A DNA stretch of 64,000 nucleotides from Pseudobacteroides cellulosolvens ATCC 35603 = DSM 2933 (GTDB lineage Bacteria > Bacillota > Clostridia > Acetivibrionales > DSM-2933): contig NZ_LGTC01000001.1 of assembly GCF_001262605.1 (NCBI RefSeq), positions 1-64,000 on the forward strand. The letters are read 5' to 3'. The notes under the pieces are model-generated. The model searched no databases. It worked only from the letters and a program-made list of their open reading frames with translations, and was not told the DNA's origin. Position numbers and translations under genes: made by a program. Shown here piece by piece: positions 55,021 through 64,000 of this stretch (position 1 is the first letter of the stretch; every line of letters starts with the position of its first letter).

Positions 55021-56688
55021 GTGGCAAAAAACAGAAAGAAACTAAAGATAATTCCTCTTGGGGGTTTAGGGGAAATTGGTAAAAATATTACTGCCTTTGA
55101 ATACGGCGAGGATATTATTGTAATTGACTGCGGTTTGGCATTTCCCGAAGATGAAATGCTCGGAATTGACCTAGTTATACCTGATGTTTCATATTTGGTT
55201 AAAAATAAAGACAAGGTGAAGGGTTTTGTCATAACCCACGGCCATGAAGACCATATTGGAGCACTTCCTTATGTACTTAGGGATATTAATGTACCAGTTT
55301 TTGGTACAAAGCTTACTTTAGGACTTATCCAGTACAAACTTGAAGAACATGGTATGATAAATGATGTAGTGCTGCAGAATGTAATGCAGGGGCAAACAAT
55401 TGAACTTGGTGCATTTAGGGTTGAATTCATCAGATCAACTCACAGTATTGCTGATTCTGTAGCAGTTGCTGTTCATACTCCTGTAGGGGTTATTGTTCAT
55501 ACCTCGGACTTTAAAATAGATTACACGCCAATTGAAGGTGAGCCTATGGATTTTGCAAGGCTTGCAGAGCTTGGTAAAAGTGGCGTGCTGCTTCTTATGG
55601 CAGATAGTACCAATGTTGAACGTCCTGGATATACCATGTCTGAAAGGACTGTAGGAGATACTTTTGAAGAGATATTTATGAATGCCAGAAGCAGAATACT
55701 TGTAGCTACATTTGCATCTAACGTTCACAGGGTACAACAGGTAATCAATGCCTCAGTTAAGTTTGGAAGGAAAGTTGCTATTTGCGGAAGAAGTATGGTT
55801 AATGTTGTTAAGGTTGCTATGACTCTGGGGTATCTAAATGTGCCTGAAGGAGTCATGGTGGATATAGACAATATCGATAAGTACCCATCGGAAAAACTGG
55901 TTATAATAACTACAGGCAGTCAAGGTGAGCCAATGTCCGCACTTTCAAGGATGGCTGCATCAGAGCATAAGAAGGTTGAAATCGTGCCGGGAGACCTTGT
56001 TATTATATCTGCTAACCCAATTCCCGGTAATGAAAAGTTTATTTCGAAAGTAATAAATGACCTGTTTAAAAAAGGTGCGGAAGTAATTTATGAATCCCTT
56101 GCGGATATACATGTATCAGGTCATGCATGTCAGGAGGAATTGAAGCTTATACATAGTCTTGTAAAACCGAAATTCTTTTTTCCTGTGCATGGCGAATACA
56201 GGCATTTGAAACAGCATGCAAACCTGGCCCATAAACTAGGTATGCCTATGGAGAGGATTTTTATCATGGATATAGGCAAGGTTTTGGAGCTTACTGAGGA
56301 TTCTGCAAAAATAAATGGCAATGTAGCATCGGGCAAGGTTCTTGTTGACGGACTTGGCGTTGGAGATGTAGGCAATATTGTACTTCGTGACAGAAAGCAT
56401 CTTTCACAGGATGGATTGATTGTAGTAGTCATAACCTTGGAAGGTGATTCTGGAAATGTAGTTGCAGGGCCGGATATTATTTCAAGAGGCTTTGTGTATG
56501 TAAGAGAGTCTGAAAACCTTATGGAAGAGGTTAAGGAAGTTACAAAACAGGCACTTGTAAAATGTGAAGAGAAGAAGAAAAATGACTGGGCTTCTAAGAA
56601 GAATATTATAAAAGATACATTAAGAGATTACCTTTACGAAAAAACAAAGAGAAAGCCTATGATTCTGCCGATTATAATGGAAGTTTAA
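55021..56688 (+). CDS. rnj: Ribonuclease J
   Basis: 555 residues from a GTG with RBS ttggagg. Metallo-beta-lactamase/beta-CASP RNase: GGLGEIGKN at the start, the HGHEDHIGALPY zinc motif near 75, DSTNVERPG near 195, ITTGSQGEPMSALSRMA (beta-CASP), VSGHA near 370 and PVHGEYRHL near 395. It matures and degrades RNA with 5'-exo and endo activity. Normal length. A strong terminator follows. Confidence 0.96.
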   Translation: MAKNRKKLKIIPLGGLGEIGKNITAFEYGEDIIVIDCGLAFPEDEMLGIDLVIPDVSYLVKNKDKVKGFVITHGHEDHIGALPYVLRDINVPVFGTKLTLGLIQYKLEEHGMINDVVLQNVMQGQTIELGAFRVEFIRSTHSIADSVAVAVHTPVGVIVHTSDFKIDYTPIEGEPMDFARLAELGKSGVLLLMADSTNVERPGYTMSERTVGDTFEEIFMNARSRILVATFASNVHRVQQVINASVKFGRKVAICGRSMVNVVKVAMTLGYLNVPEGVMVDIDNIDKYPSEKLVIITTGSQGEPMSALSRMAASEHKKVEIVPGDLVIISANPIPGNEKFISKVINDLFKKGAEVIYESLADIHVSGHACQEELKLIHSLVKPKFFFPVHGEYRHLKQHANLAHKLGMPMERIFIMDIGKVLELTEDSAKINGNVASGKVLVDGLGVGDVGNIVLRDRKHLSQDGLIVVVITLEGDSGNVVAGPDIISRGFVYVRESENLMEEVKEVTKQALVKCEEKKKNDWASKKNIIKDTLRDYLYEKTKRKPMILPIIMEV

Positions 56689-56719
56689 GAATATAATTAA
56701 GAATATAACAGGTTTTTAT

Positions 56720-56753
56720 AAACCCTGGGAGACTAGCTCTCCCAGGGTTTTAT
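56720..56753 (+). terminator. Strong terminator of the RNase J gene
   Basis: AAACCCTGGGAGA pairs with TCTCCCAGGGTTT across a 5-nt loop, followed by tata. A perfect GC-rich stem, possibly bidirectional. Confidence 0.9.
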
Positions 56754-56763
56754 ATATGCCAAG

Positions 56764-56802
56764 TCAAATATGGTGTATATTGCACAACAATTTCTCATTG
56801 AC
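56764..56802. repeat. Repeat R1 fragment e
   Basis: tatggtgtatattgcac then aacaatttctcattgac: the first R1 hairpin with a decayed stem. It lies between the convergent RNase J and tmcAL genes. Confidence 0.5.
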
Positions 56803-56805
56803 CGA

Positions 56806-58089
56806 TTAATTATTTGATAATACTTTATCAATTATAATGACTGGATTTTGGGTATAGTCCTGTCCGCCTTTCTTAAAAATGGGATTACTATATCCTAGCA
56901 CATACAAGTCGGTTGATACTGCTTCTAGTTGCAGCATTTTCCTTAATAGTGGGTTGCACGAGTTTTTGTATTGTGAAGTCTTAGTTATTACAGGAAGCAT
57001 ACAGCTTGATTTCAACTTCTTTAAAAGCATTCTGCCGTTATCATTAAATCCCAATATCCTTACATACTGAGGCCCGCCGTAACTGTTGAAAGTTTCGAAC
57101 ATTTCCCTATTAAGACCTGTAAGTACACTGAAGGCAATCCTTTGTATTCTCGTGCGTGTAAACCTTTTGGTAGCTATTTCATCGATGAGTTTTTCAATGG
57201 AACCTGACTCATCTGCAGCCTTTTTGATTCTGTTTTCAAGTCCTTCGCTTACATATGGGAGATTTTTGATATTTTCCAGGCTCATTTTACGTAATTGACC
57301 TATTATATAGTTTTCAAAATGCTGAGAAAAAACCGGACCCCTTCCGGCAGAAAATTCGTCCATCAGTACATTTAAGCTTGCTGGAGGTACAAAGTTCCCC
57401 AAATCTTCCAATGAATTTGTGTTATGGTTGATATCTATAAATTTTCTAACGGCTGTTGCACTTGATATACTGCCTGTAACCTCTTCGTTATTGTAATTAT
57501 TGCTCACTCTTTTGATAGTATGAAATTCTATACTGCTGTTTAGCCTTTTAACTGCTTTTATATACTCTATTCCCAGTATATTATTGGAAGACGATAGTGT
57601 GTTTAAGATTATGTCAGGTTTGTATAGGTGATTCTTAAAGTAATTTTCCAATGCGTTTTCACGGGATAGGGGATATGAATATCCTTTACTAAGGTTTTCC
57701 TGCAGATAACTCTTAAATTCTTCAGGTTCCTTAATAAGAACATCTGCGATTATTTCCAAATCACCTACATTGCCGTTTTCACTTCCAAAACAAATATAAT
57801 CAACACATCCAAGGCTGTCCAGCAATTTTACCGCACCATATGCAAAATATTCAGCACTGGCCATGGAATATGCCACAGGGAGCTCTATAACCAGGTCTGC
57901 ACCAGACATAAGGGCTATTTTTGTGCGTGCCCATTTATTAATAATTGCAGGTTCACCTCTTTGTATGAAATTACCGCTCATTATACATACAGTATAATCT
58001 GCACCAGTCAATCTTTTTGCTTCTTCCAAATGGTATAGATGCCCGTTGTGAAATGGGTTATACTCTACTATTAAACCTAGAACTGTCAT
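56806..58089 (-). CDS. tmcAL: tRNA(Met) cytidine acetate ligase TmcAL (YlbM)
   Basis: 427 residues, close to the family's usual 400. The nucleotidyltransferase motif GLIVEYNPFHNGHLYHL is at residues 4-20 (HxGH type), followed by MSGNFIQRGEPAI and GADLVIELPVAYSMASAEYFA; SSATAVRKF-like (SISSATAVR) lies in the middle. The enzyme uses acetate and ATP to make N4-acetylcytidine at the tRNA(Met) anticodon wobble base. Chromosomal, convergent with RNase J. Confidence 0.93.
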   Translation of the reverse strand: MTVLGLIVEYNPFHNGHLYHLEEAKRLTGADYTVCIMSGNFIQRGEPAIINKWARTKIALMSGADLVIELPVAYSMASAEYFAYGAVKLLDSLGCVDYICFGSENGNVGDLEIIADVLIKEPEEFKSYLQENLSKGYSYPLSRENALENYFKNHLYKPDIILNTLSSSNNILGIEYIKAVKRLNSSIEFHTIKRVSNNYNNEEVTGSISSATAVRKFIDINHNTNSLEDLGNFVPPASLNVLMDEFSAGRGPVFSQHFENYIIGQLRKMSLENIKNLPYVSEGLENRIKKAADESGSIEKLIDEIATKRFTRTRIQRIAFSVLTGLNREMFETFNSYGGPQYVRILGFNDNGRMLLKKLKSSCMLPVITKTSQYKNSCNPLLRKMLQLEAVSTDLYVLGYSNPIFKKGGQDYTQNPVIIIDKVLSNN

Positions 58090-58249
58090 TTAAGGTACTC
58101 CTGTAAATTTGTTAATGTCTTACCCTATCAATAATAATATTATTATAACTTAAAAATCTGTTTTTAAGAAATAATTTGTACAGCTTATGGATATATTACA
58201 ACTATAACATAAACACATTAGTTTAAATAATGGACAGGAGGTTTATTTA

Positions 58250-59239
58250 ATGCCTGTTAAAATGGTTGAGGTCCTAAGATCAGGAGTTATTGAAAGCATT
58301 CATTATGGAGATGCAGTTGTAGTAAGGGCTGATGGGCAAGTTATCTGTAGTATTGGAGATCATAATAGACTTACATTTTTCAGATCCACATCAAAACCAC
58401 TGCAAACACTATATTTTCTAGAGACTGGGATTGCTGACAAATACGGCCTGGATTTAAAGGAAATTGCTGTCATAACTTCTTCCCACATTGGTGAGGATAC
58501 ACATATAAGTGCCTTAAGAGGTATATTAGGCAAGATAGGTGAAAGTGAAAGTGCTCTTAAGTGCGGTATCCACGAGCCTATAAGCAAGGAGGCCAGCAGC
58601 AAAATAGCAGCCGCGGGAGAGAAATTAACAGTTTTACATAATAACTGTTCGGGAAAACATATAGGCTTTATAGCAGCAGCAAAAGCAAAAAAATATGGGA
58701 TTGAGAATTATTACAAAGAAAGTCATATGGTACAGAAAGAGGCATTAAATACTGTTACTGAGTTTGCAAATATGGAGCCATCCATGGTTCACAAAGGATT
58801 TGATGGCTGTGGTGTACCTGTTATTGCAGCACCTCTTAAAAATCTGGCATTGGCATATGCTAATTTATGCAATGAAGGATTTAAGGATGGAAAATATATA
58901 AAGTCCCAAAATTATTTGATAAGTGCTATGACTATGTATCCTGAAATGGTAGGAGGTAAGGGCAGAACCGATACAGAACTGATGAGACAATTTGGCAGCA
59001 GAATTATTTGTAAATTGGGGGATGAAGGTGTCTTTTGTGTAGGTATAATCGGTAAAGCAACGGGAATAGCATTAAAGATTGAAGATGGAAGTATGAGGGC
59101 TTTAGGGCCTGCGGTACTGAATTTGCTTATAAATCTTGGCATTATTGGTGCTGGAGAGATTGATGAGATAGAAGGCCTCTGGAAACCGCCGTTAATTAAC
59201 CACATAGGTGACGTAGTTGGGGAGATCCACCCCATATAA
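58250..59239 (+). CDS. Asparaginase (thermolabile, Rhizobium-type family)
   Basis: 329 residues. The family pattern: EVLRSGVIESIHYGDAVV at the start, FFRSTSKPLQTLYFLETG near 45-60 with the Ser-x-x-Lys pair, TVLHNNCSGKHIGFIAAAK near 130, and GFDGCGVPVIA near 185. It hydrolyses L-asparagine to aspartate and ammonia. RBS acaggagg. Stands alone. Confidence 0.9.
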   Translation: MPVKMVEVLRSGVIESIHYGDAVVVRADGQVICSIGDHNRLTFFRSTSKPLQTLYFLETGIADKYGLDLKEIAVITSSHIGEDTHISALRGILGKIGESESALKCGIHEPISKEASSKIAAAGEKLTVLHNNCSGKHIGFIAAAKAKKYGIENYYKESHMVQKEALNTVTEFANMEPSMVHKGFDGCGVPVIAAPLKNLALAYANLCNEGFKDGKYIKSQNYLISAMTMYPEMVGGKGRTDTELMRQFGSRIICKLGDEGVFCVGIIGKATGIALKIEDGSMRALGPAVLNLLINLGIIGAGEIDEIEGLWKPPLINHIGDVVGEIHPI

Positions 59240-59259
59240 AATAAAAGTGTTATATAGTA

Positions 59260-59293
59260 ATGGGCGTTTCAAGGATTGATAAAACGCCCATTT
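59260..59293. terminator. Bidirectional terminator between asparaginase and lipoprotein genes
   Basis: ATGGGCGTTT pairs with AAACGCCCAT across an 11-nt loop. The region is convergent, so both genes may use it; the plus side is followed by ttgcttt. Confidence 0.85.
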
Positions 59294-59311
59294 GCTTTAT
59301 GTGGTGGGAAA

Positions 59312-60292
59312 TTACTTCTCAGAAGCTTTTTCCAAGGCATTTATGTTTGTTAGTACTACTCTTCCTTTTATATCTATGAGAGGCTGATTTTTGTCTTTGA
59401 TAACCTTTTCGAGCTCACTAATAGAATAATCCAACTTGCTGACATCCTCATTAAGCTTCTTATCAGTAGTGTTTTTAAATGTAGACAAGGAAGATTTGAG
59501 GCTTGTGATATCTGCTTCTGCCACAGACCAGTTGGGTGTTAATGAATTTAAAACAGCATCCCTTGTATAATACTTAACCCTTTTAAGTTCGGGAGAAGTT
59601 TTGCTTTTATATAGGTACAAAATGTCAGGAATATAAGAGTAAAGCTTGTTTGAAGCCATGAGAGTGCCTTCTTTGTTTTTGGTAATTATGGTATTTGTAA
59701 GATTGTTGAGCGAATTGCTAAAGTTGTCTGTAAGTTCTCTTGAAGCACCTTTGCTTGATGCATCTGGCCTAAGTTCATTCCATTGATAATGAAGGCGATT
59801 AACTAATGGTGTTATTTTTGTCCATGGGTCCTGCTGTGGGGATTTTCCAGGGGATGACTGGGGTTTGTTGCCGGTATCACCCTCTTTAGGAGAAGGAGTG
59901 TTTTGAGCAGGGCTTGGGCTTTCTGAATCTTTGCTTTCACCGCCTTGGTCACTTCCTTCACCGCTTTTTTTGTCTCCCTCCTGATTGTTTTTATTGCCGG
60001 ACTCATCTGTTGGAGAGTTTTTCTCCTTATCTTCCTCATTGGGGTTGGCGGTGTTTTTGGAGCCTTCATCATCCTTTGGCACAGAAGGACCTTTAAGGGC
60101 AGTAATAATGCTCTCTATACTTTCTTCAATATCTGTTAGTTGTTTTGGTACTTCTTCGTTATTTTGCCCGTTTTGGGCTGATTGCTGTTGTCCTGTCTGT
60201 CCGTTATTTTTACTTCCACAGCCAGTTATAGGTAATGAAATAATTAGTGATACAGCAAATATTCGAATTAATGTTGTTTTTAATCGTAGCAT
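59312..60292 (-). CDS. Putative lipoprotein with low-complexity region
   Basis: 326 residues. Signal peptide with lipobox PITGC (Cys25) for lipid attachment. Residues 25-150 are low-complexity, rich in N, Q, G, S, P, E and K (SPSPAQNTPSPKEG and similar), likely an extended linker. The C-terminal half (about 155-326) is helical, with no domain I recognise. Exposed on the outer face of the membrane. Its function is unknown. Confidence 0.8.
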   Translation of the reverse strand: MLRLKTTLIRIFAVSLIISLPITGCGSKNNGQTGQQQSAQNGQNNEEVPKQLTDIEESIESIITALKGPSVPKDDEGSKNTANPNEEDKEKNSPTDESGNKNNQEGDKKSGEGSDQGGESKDSESPSPAQNTPSPKEGDTGNKPQSSPGKSPQQDPWTKITPLVNRLHYQWNELRPDASSKGASRELTDNFSNSLNNLTNTIITKNKEGTLMASNKLYSYIPDILYLYKSKTSPELKRVKYYTRDAVLNSLTPNWSVAEADITSLKSSLSTFKNTTDKKLNEDVSKLDYSISELEKVIKDKNQPLIDIKGRVVLTNINALEKASEK

Positions 60293-60315
60293 TTCGTATT
60301 CCTCCGGTTTGATCT

Positions 60316-60357
60316 GTAATTTCTCACAATGACATTAAGGCAAAAAAGTCACTTTGT
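60316..60357. repeat. Repeat R1 fragment f
   Basis: taatttctcacaatgac, spacer with aagg, then caaaaaagtcactttgtt: the 3' half of R1, upstream of the lipoprotein gene. A further fragment lies at 60533-60570 (gtccgacaaattatggta then tgcaattttt). Confidence 0.5.
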
Positions 60358-60602
60358 TACTTATAGTATTTATCAATAATACTGACTTATACAAGCCATG
60401 AAAAAATTACATAAAGGGTTTTTCATCGATTATGTTTAATATTACTTAAGACATGATTATTTTTTGATCATGACTTATCATGCTATGCCCAATTAATTGA
60501 TTATTTGTTATTGAAAACTACCCTTTGTTTATGTCCGACAAATTATGGTATATTTTGCACTGCAATTTTTTAAATTTTTATAATCAGGGAGGCTATTTTT
60601 TT

Positions 60603-60899
60603 ATGTCAATAACCGTTAGCATGTGGTCAGGTAAATCCGGAGAAATTAAAAGATTTTTAAAGAGTTTTTTCCAAAAAGAAGTAAAATCAGAGGATGATAT
60701 TTCTCAATGGATTTATGTATATAATAAGCCTCTTGAGGCAATAGATATAATAAGTGCACTTATGGATAACAAAGATAAGTATAAAATTTCTATGTTTATA
60801 CAAATTGACAGAGGAGATTTATACCTTGTTAATGAATATAATCATAATGATATAATAAAAAGTTTAATTCAACTTGTCCATTCAAAATATATTGTATAA
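60603..60899 (+). CDS. Small hypothetical protein
   Basis: 98 residues from the ATG at 60603, chosen because cagggaggc lies 9-15 nt upstream. The sequence (MSITVSMWSGKSGEIKRFLKSFF ... YLVNEYNHNDIIKSLIQLVHSKYIV) is soluble, mixed alpha/beta. I do not recognise the family. It stands alone. Confidence 0.7.
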   Translation: MSITVSMWSGKSGEIKRFLKSFFQKEVKSEDDISQWIYVYNKPLEAIDIISALMDNKDKYKISMFIQIDRGDLYLVNEYNHNDIIKSLIQLVHSKYIV

Positions 60900-61038
60900 T
60901 AATTAATAATATAATTAAAATATTTAATTAAATCATCAAAAAAATTAATATACATATTGATTTTTTTAAACAAATATTATAAAATAATAACAAGGGTAGT
61001 TGTTAAAATAATCATTTGTAATTAAAGGAGGCATATAC

Positions 61039-61524
61039 ATGTCAATGTTAGAAAGTTTTACAAGGAAAGTAACTGATACTGCAAAAGCTGCAGCAAAAAA
61101 ATCCAGTGAGCTTGTTGAAGTCACAAAACTCAATATGAGTATAAGTTCTGAAGAGGATAAAATTGAAAAGTTATATTTGGAAATAGGAAAAACAATTTAT
61201 GAATCCTATGCAAAAGGTGAAACTACTAGTGATTTGTTTGTGGAAAAGTGCAAGCAGATAGATTCATATAACAGCAATATTAAGGAAATGAGAAGGAAAA
61301 TTCTTGAGCTGAAGAATGAAAAAATTTGTCCTAGCTGTCGGGAAGAGTTGGATATAAGTGCTCTTTACTGTTCGAAATGTGGAGCAAAACAAGAGGTTAT
61401 TGAGCCTCCGGTTGCTGAAGTACAGGAAATCGTAGAAAAGAAATGTTCTGGCTGCGGTTCAGTAGTGGAAGAGGATTCATTATTCTGCACAAAATGCGGA
61501 ACTAAATTAGAAGAAATAGAATAA
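61039..61524 (+). CDS. Double zinc-ribbon protein
   Basis: 161 residues. The helical first 85 residues (FTRKVTDTAKAAAKKSSELVEVTKLN ...) resemble small coiled-coil proteins. Two C-terminal zinc ribbons follow (CPSCREELDISALYCSKCG and CSGCGSVVEEDSLFCTKCG). RBS aaaggagg. It may bind protein or RNA partners; the role is unknown. A terminator follows 85 nt later. Confidence 0.85.
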   Translation: MSMLESFTRKVTDTAKAAAKKSSELVEVTKLNMSISSEEDKIEKLYLEIGKTIYESYAKGETTSDLFVEKCKQIDSYNSNIKEMRRKILELKNEKICPSCREELDISALYCSKCGAKQEVIEPPVAEVQEIVEKKCSGCGSVVEEDSLFCTKCGTKLEEIE

Positions 61525-61609
61525 CTTAGATTGATAATTGTACTTAATTATTCAAATAATTTTACAATATTACTTATAGCAAAATCACAATTAATCCTTG
61601 TATAAGAAG

Positions 61610-61636
61610 ACACCATTATAATGATGGTGTTTTTTT
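61610..61636 (+). terminator. Rho-independent terminator
   Basis: ACACCAT, loop, ATGGTGT followed by seven T residues, after the zinc-ribbon gene. Confidence 0.9.
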
Positions 61637-61869
61637 GTTTGCCAAATACAATGTTTTTATCTATAATATCTATATGAAAAGTGCTGTCTTTCTTTTGTAT
61701 GTATTTGTAATAAATAACGTTTAATAACGGTTTAATAATATAAGGTATTAACAAATAATTAACTGGTCAATGGGACATTTCAAAAGTCTGAATTAATGAA
61801 ATTATAAAAAATGCTTGAATAATGTATTTTTTGAAATGCCCTAAATCCTATATTTGGGAGGAATAAAAG

Positions 61870-62559
61870 TTGAATAATAATAGTTTAAGAATATGCGAAC
61901 ACTGTAAAGAGGAAATTTCATATAATGCAAGAAGGTGTCCTTATTGCGGTAGCTTGCTTGGGAACCCGGTTCAGACCGGATATTACGGGCAGCAGGGTAC
62001 AGCTAAACAGTACGAGAATGATAGTAATACATTTAGTCAGGATACTGTCAAGCCGGATAATACTGATTATAACGATTATCAAAACACCAATAATAACACA
62101 AACACCAATACTAGTATAAGCACTGACACTAATATAAACACCGATATACAAAGAATTTCGCTGGATAAGCCCGACTTGTCCAAGGATAACGGACAAGCTT
62201 ATACTGAGCATAACTATCAAAATAATGTACCTGATAATAATGAAGCTCATCCGGTTAAAACAAATGATACCGGGGATTCATCGGGATATAAATATTATTA
62301 TAGCCATATTAATGAGATGGATTCTTATGACATAAGGCCTTTGAGCAATAGAACGAAAGTGTTTCTTACAACGTTCAGCTCTTTTATTCCATGGTTAGGC
62401 CAGCTTGTCGGTATTATTGCAGCTATTGTTTATATGAACTCGGAAGAGGATGATGATAGAAGATCATTTGGACGCTCACTGCTTGTGGCATCACTTATTA
62501 CTTTTGTGATTGCAACATTTTTAATACTTTTCACAATATCAGCATTTATAAATAACTAA
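61870..62559 (+). CDS. Zinc-ribbon membrane protein
   Basis: 229 residues from a TTG (tgggagga upstream). One N-terminal zinc ribbon (CEHCKEEISYNARRCPYCGS), an Asn/Thr/Asp-rich linker (about 40-140), and two C-terminal membrane helices (FIPWLGQLVGIIAAIVYM and LLVASLITFVIATFLILF). Function unknown. It forms a group with the other zinc-ribbon gene. Confidence 0.8.
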   Translation: MNNNSLRICEHCKEEISYNARRCPYCGSLLGNPVQTGYYGQQGTAKQYENDSNTFSQDTVKPDNTDYNDYQNTNNNTNTNTSISTDTNINTDIQRISLDKPDLSKDNGQAYTEHNYQNNVPDNNEAHPVKTNDTGDSSGYKYYYSHINEMDSYDIRPLSNRTKVFLTTFSSFIPWLGQLVGIIAAIVYMNSEEDDDRRSFGRSLLVASLITFVIATFLILFTISAFINN

Positions 62560-62595
62560 GGAATGACATGATCAATATAAGCTGTGGAGGTTTGA

Positions 62596-63180
62596 GTGGA
62601 GCTGAATAAGGAAGTTCTAAGAAAAAGTGTTTTAGAAATAAGAAAATCCATAGGACAAGAGGATAGGATACAAAAGAGCCAAAGAATTATAAGTAAACTT
62701 ATAAACCTTAAAGAATATAAAAACGCAGCAACCATAATGTGTTATGTTGATTTTAAGGGTGAGGTTATTACAAGCGATATACTAAATTCAGATATTAACC
62801 GGAATAAGACAATGTGTGTACCTGTTGTTTCGGATGCAGAAGATGGAAGCAGGCATATTATTGCTTCTGTCTTAACAGATACCAAATCTGAATTGTGCAA
62901 GGGATGTTTTGGAATTATGGAGCCTAAAAGTGAATATATAAGATTATTGGATCCTAAAAAAATAGATCTTGTAATTGTTCCGGGAGTTGTGTTTGATGAA
63001 AACAGAAACAGGATTGGGTTTGGTGCCGGATTCTATGACAGGTTTTTAAGGAATGTAAGGAATGACTGTATTAAGGTAGGCTTGGCTTATGAATTTCAAA
63101 TTGTTGATGATGTGCCGGTAGATGATTTTGATATTCCTATGGATATAATAATAACCGAGAAAAGGGTAATACAAAGTTAG
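62596..63180 (+). CDS. 5-formyltetrahydrofolate cyclo-ligase
   Basis: 194 residues from a GTG (gtggagg upstream). The family landmarks: LRKSVLEIRKSIG at the start (ATP-binding basic residues), VPGVVFDENRNRIGFGAGFYDRFL near 135-160. It converts 5-formyl-THF to 5,10-methenyl-THF with ATP. Normal length. Confidence 0.93.
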   Translation: MELNKEVLRKSVLEIRKSIGQEDRIQKSQRIISKLINLKEYKNAATIMCYVDFKGEVITSDILNSDINRNKTMCVPVVSDAEDGSRHIIASVLTDTKSELCKGCFGIMEPKSEYIRLLDPKKIDLVIVPGVVFDENRNRIGFGAGFYDRFLRNVRNDCIKVGLAYEFQIVDDVPVDDFDIPMDIIITEKRVIQS

Positions 63181-63210
63181 TATATTTTATAGTCTTGAAA
63201 GGAACGTATT

Positions 63211-64000
63211 ATGAAGAACAAAATAACAGTAACAGGTGCAAACATAACATTTTTCTCATTTACTATGGCATATATACTATTTTCCGTTGTGGCTGTTTTA
63301 TTTGAAACCATATTTGGCGGTAATAGTTTAAATGCTAACTTTATATTAATTACTTTAGTCACTCAATACGTGGTTATTTTAGGCCCTGTGTTTGTCTATA
63401 TGCTTATCGGTGGCATTAACATCAAGGATGTTTTTAGACTTAATAGCCCAGGACTGGCTCCAATGGTTATTATTTTGTTTGCTGCTATTCCAGCAAGTTT
63501 TGTAGGTAATGCTCTCAACATGCTTATAATTTATCCCTTGAGCCTTATAGGGAAGCTGCCTGAAACACCAATACCTGTTCCGCAGAATTTAACGGATGTT
63601 TTGCTTATGATTTTTGTGATAGCTGTTACGCCAGGTATATGTGAAGAAATACTCAACAGGGGTGTAATTTTAAAGGCATATGAGAAAAGAGGAACATATA
63701 AAGCTATTGTAATTTCGGGGATACTTTTTGGTATATTCCATTTTGATATGCAAAATCTTCTAGGTCCCATTTTCTTGGGAATTCTGTTTTCTTATTATGT
63801 TATAAGAACCAATTCCATATTTTCAAGTATGTTTGCCCATTTTCTGAATAATACTTATGCTGTAGTGATTATGTATTTAGCAAGGAATCAAGAAATTTCA
63901 GGCGGTTCCCAAATAACATTCCAGCAATTCGGATTTTCCATGTTACAAGGCATGATAGCTTTTGCACTGCTGGTTGTACTTCTGTTAATATTTACAAAGA
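63211..64000 (+). CDS. CPBP-family intramembrane metalloprotease (partial, cut by window end)
   Basis: 263 codons are visible and the gene runs past the window. A polytopic membrane protein with the CPBP (Abi) motifs: TPGICEEILNRGVI (E-E-x3-R), GILFGIFHFDMQN with the His, and MFAHFLNNTYAV. Such enzymes are related to Rce1/CAAX proteases and act on membrane-anchored peptides. RBS gaaagga. The C-terminal end is not seen. Confidence 0.9.
   Translation, partial: MKNKITVTGANITFFSFTMAYILFSVVAVLFETIFGGNSLNANFILITLVTQYVVILGPVFVYMLIGGINIKDVFRLNSPGLAPMVIILFAAIPASFVGNALNMLIIYPLSLIGKLPETPIPVPQNLTDVLLMIFVIAVTPGICEEILNRGVILKAYEKRGTYKAIVISGILFGIFHFDMQNLLGPIFLGILFSYYVIRTNSIFSSMFAHFLNNTYAVVIMYLARNQEISGGSQITFQQFGFSMLQGMIAFALLVVLLLIFTK

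Noticed and set aside
1..64000. CRISPR arrays, tRNA or rRNA genes
   Set aside because: No regularly spaced repeats with unique spacers and no cloverleaf or rRNA-like stretch were seen on reading both strands.

Overview
The window comes from a low-GC, spore-forming clostridial (Firmicutes) chromosome. The evidence is the spore coat operon cotJABC, RNase J, TmcAL, clostridial codon use, and a broken GH10 xylanase carrying a dockerin repeat, which points to a cellulosome-forming lineage (Acetivibrio/Ruminiclostridium-like). No tRNA, rRNA or CRISPR array was seen, and no phage structural genes were recognised.

Central result: the spore-coat manganese-catalase-like gene cotJC is in three pieces on the minus strand. 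Piece 1 (91 nt) is at 48474-48564, directly after cotJA and cotJB. Piece 2 (72 nt) is at 26900-26971. Piece 3 (443 nt, to the stop) is at 7460-7902. The intervening DNA is two abutting elements: element A (about 19.0 kb, 7903-26899) and element B (about 21.5 kb, 26972-48473). Each has an intact large serine recombinase whose stop codon lies 20-60 bp from the cotJC junction. Joining the pieces at the short identical cores gives an unbroken 202-codon frame in which all five predicted metal ligands are restored. The circle junctions rebuilt from the element ends are dyad-symmetric, as attP sites of serine integrases are. This is the architecture of the B. subtilis skin element in sigK, but with two different elements in one gene and a 24-codon mini-exon between them. 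Excision in the mother cell is inferred, not shown.

Layout. 1-4850: end of a third recombinase-bearing element (two decayed large serine recombinases, one intact, one small resolvase-like protein lacking the catalytic serine), which truncates a helicase/PLD gene at 4855; a DUF1016 nuclease follows. 7460-7902: cotJC piece 3. 7903-26899, element A: decayed genes, the potABCD polyamine transporter, a histidine kinase/NarL regulator pair, a secreted lipase, a nitroreductase, a GH10-dockerin fragment, a GT39 glycosyltransferase, a small HTH-like protein and recombinase A. 26972-48473, element B: an Xre regulator, two overlapping large serine recombinases, an RHH protein, a sce7726/sce7725-type pair, an IetAS-like AAA ATPase + subtilisin defence pair, several unknown genes, a perfect 60-bp palindrome, a GC-richer UvrD-like helicase/DarT/ADP-ribosylglycohydrolase operon and recombinase B. 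48474-64000: ordinary chromosome with cotJC piece 1, cotJB, cotJA, PIN-PhoH ATPase, GH57/DUF4912/GT4 glucan genes, RNase J, TmcAL, asparaginase, a lipoprotein, zinc-ribbon proteins, 5-formyl-THF cyclo-ligase and a CPBP protease (cut by the window end).

Three dispersed non-coding repeat families were also found: R1 (a double hairpin, four good copies plus fragments), R2 (a nested long palindrome, two copies, both in element A) and R3 (a hairpin doubling as terminator, two copies). R1 and R3 occur both inside the elements and in the flanking chromosome.
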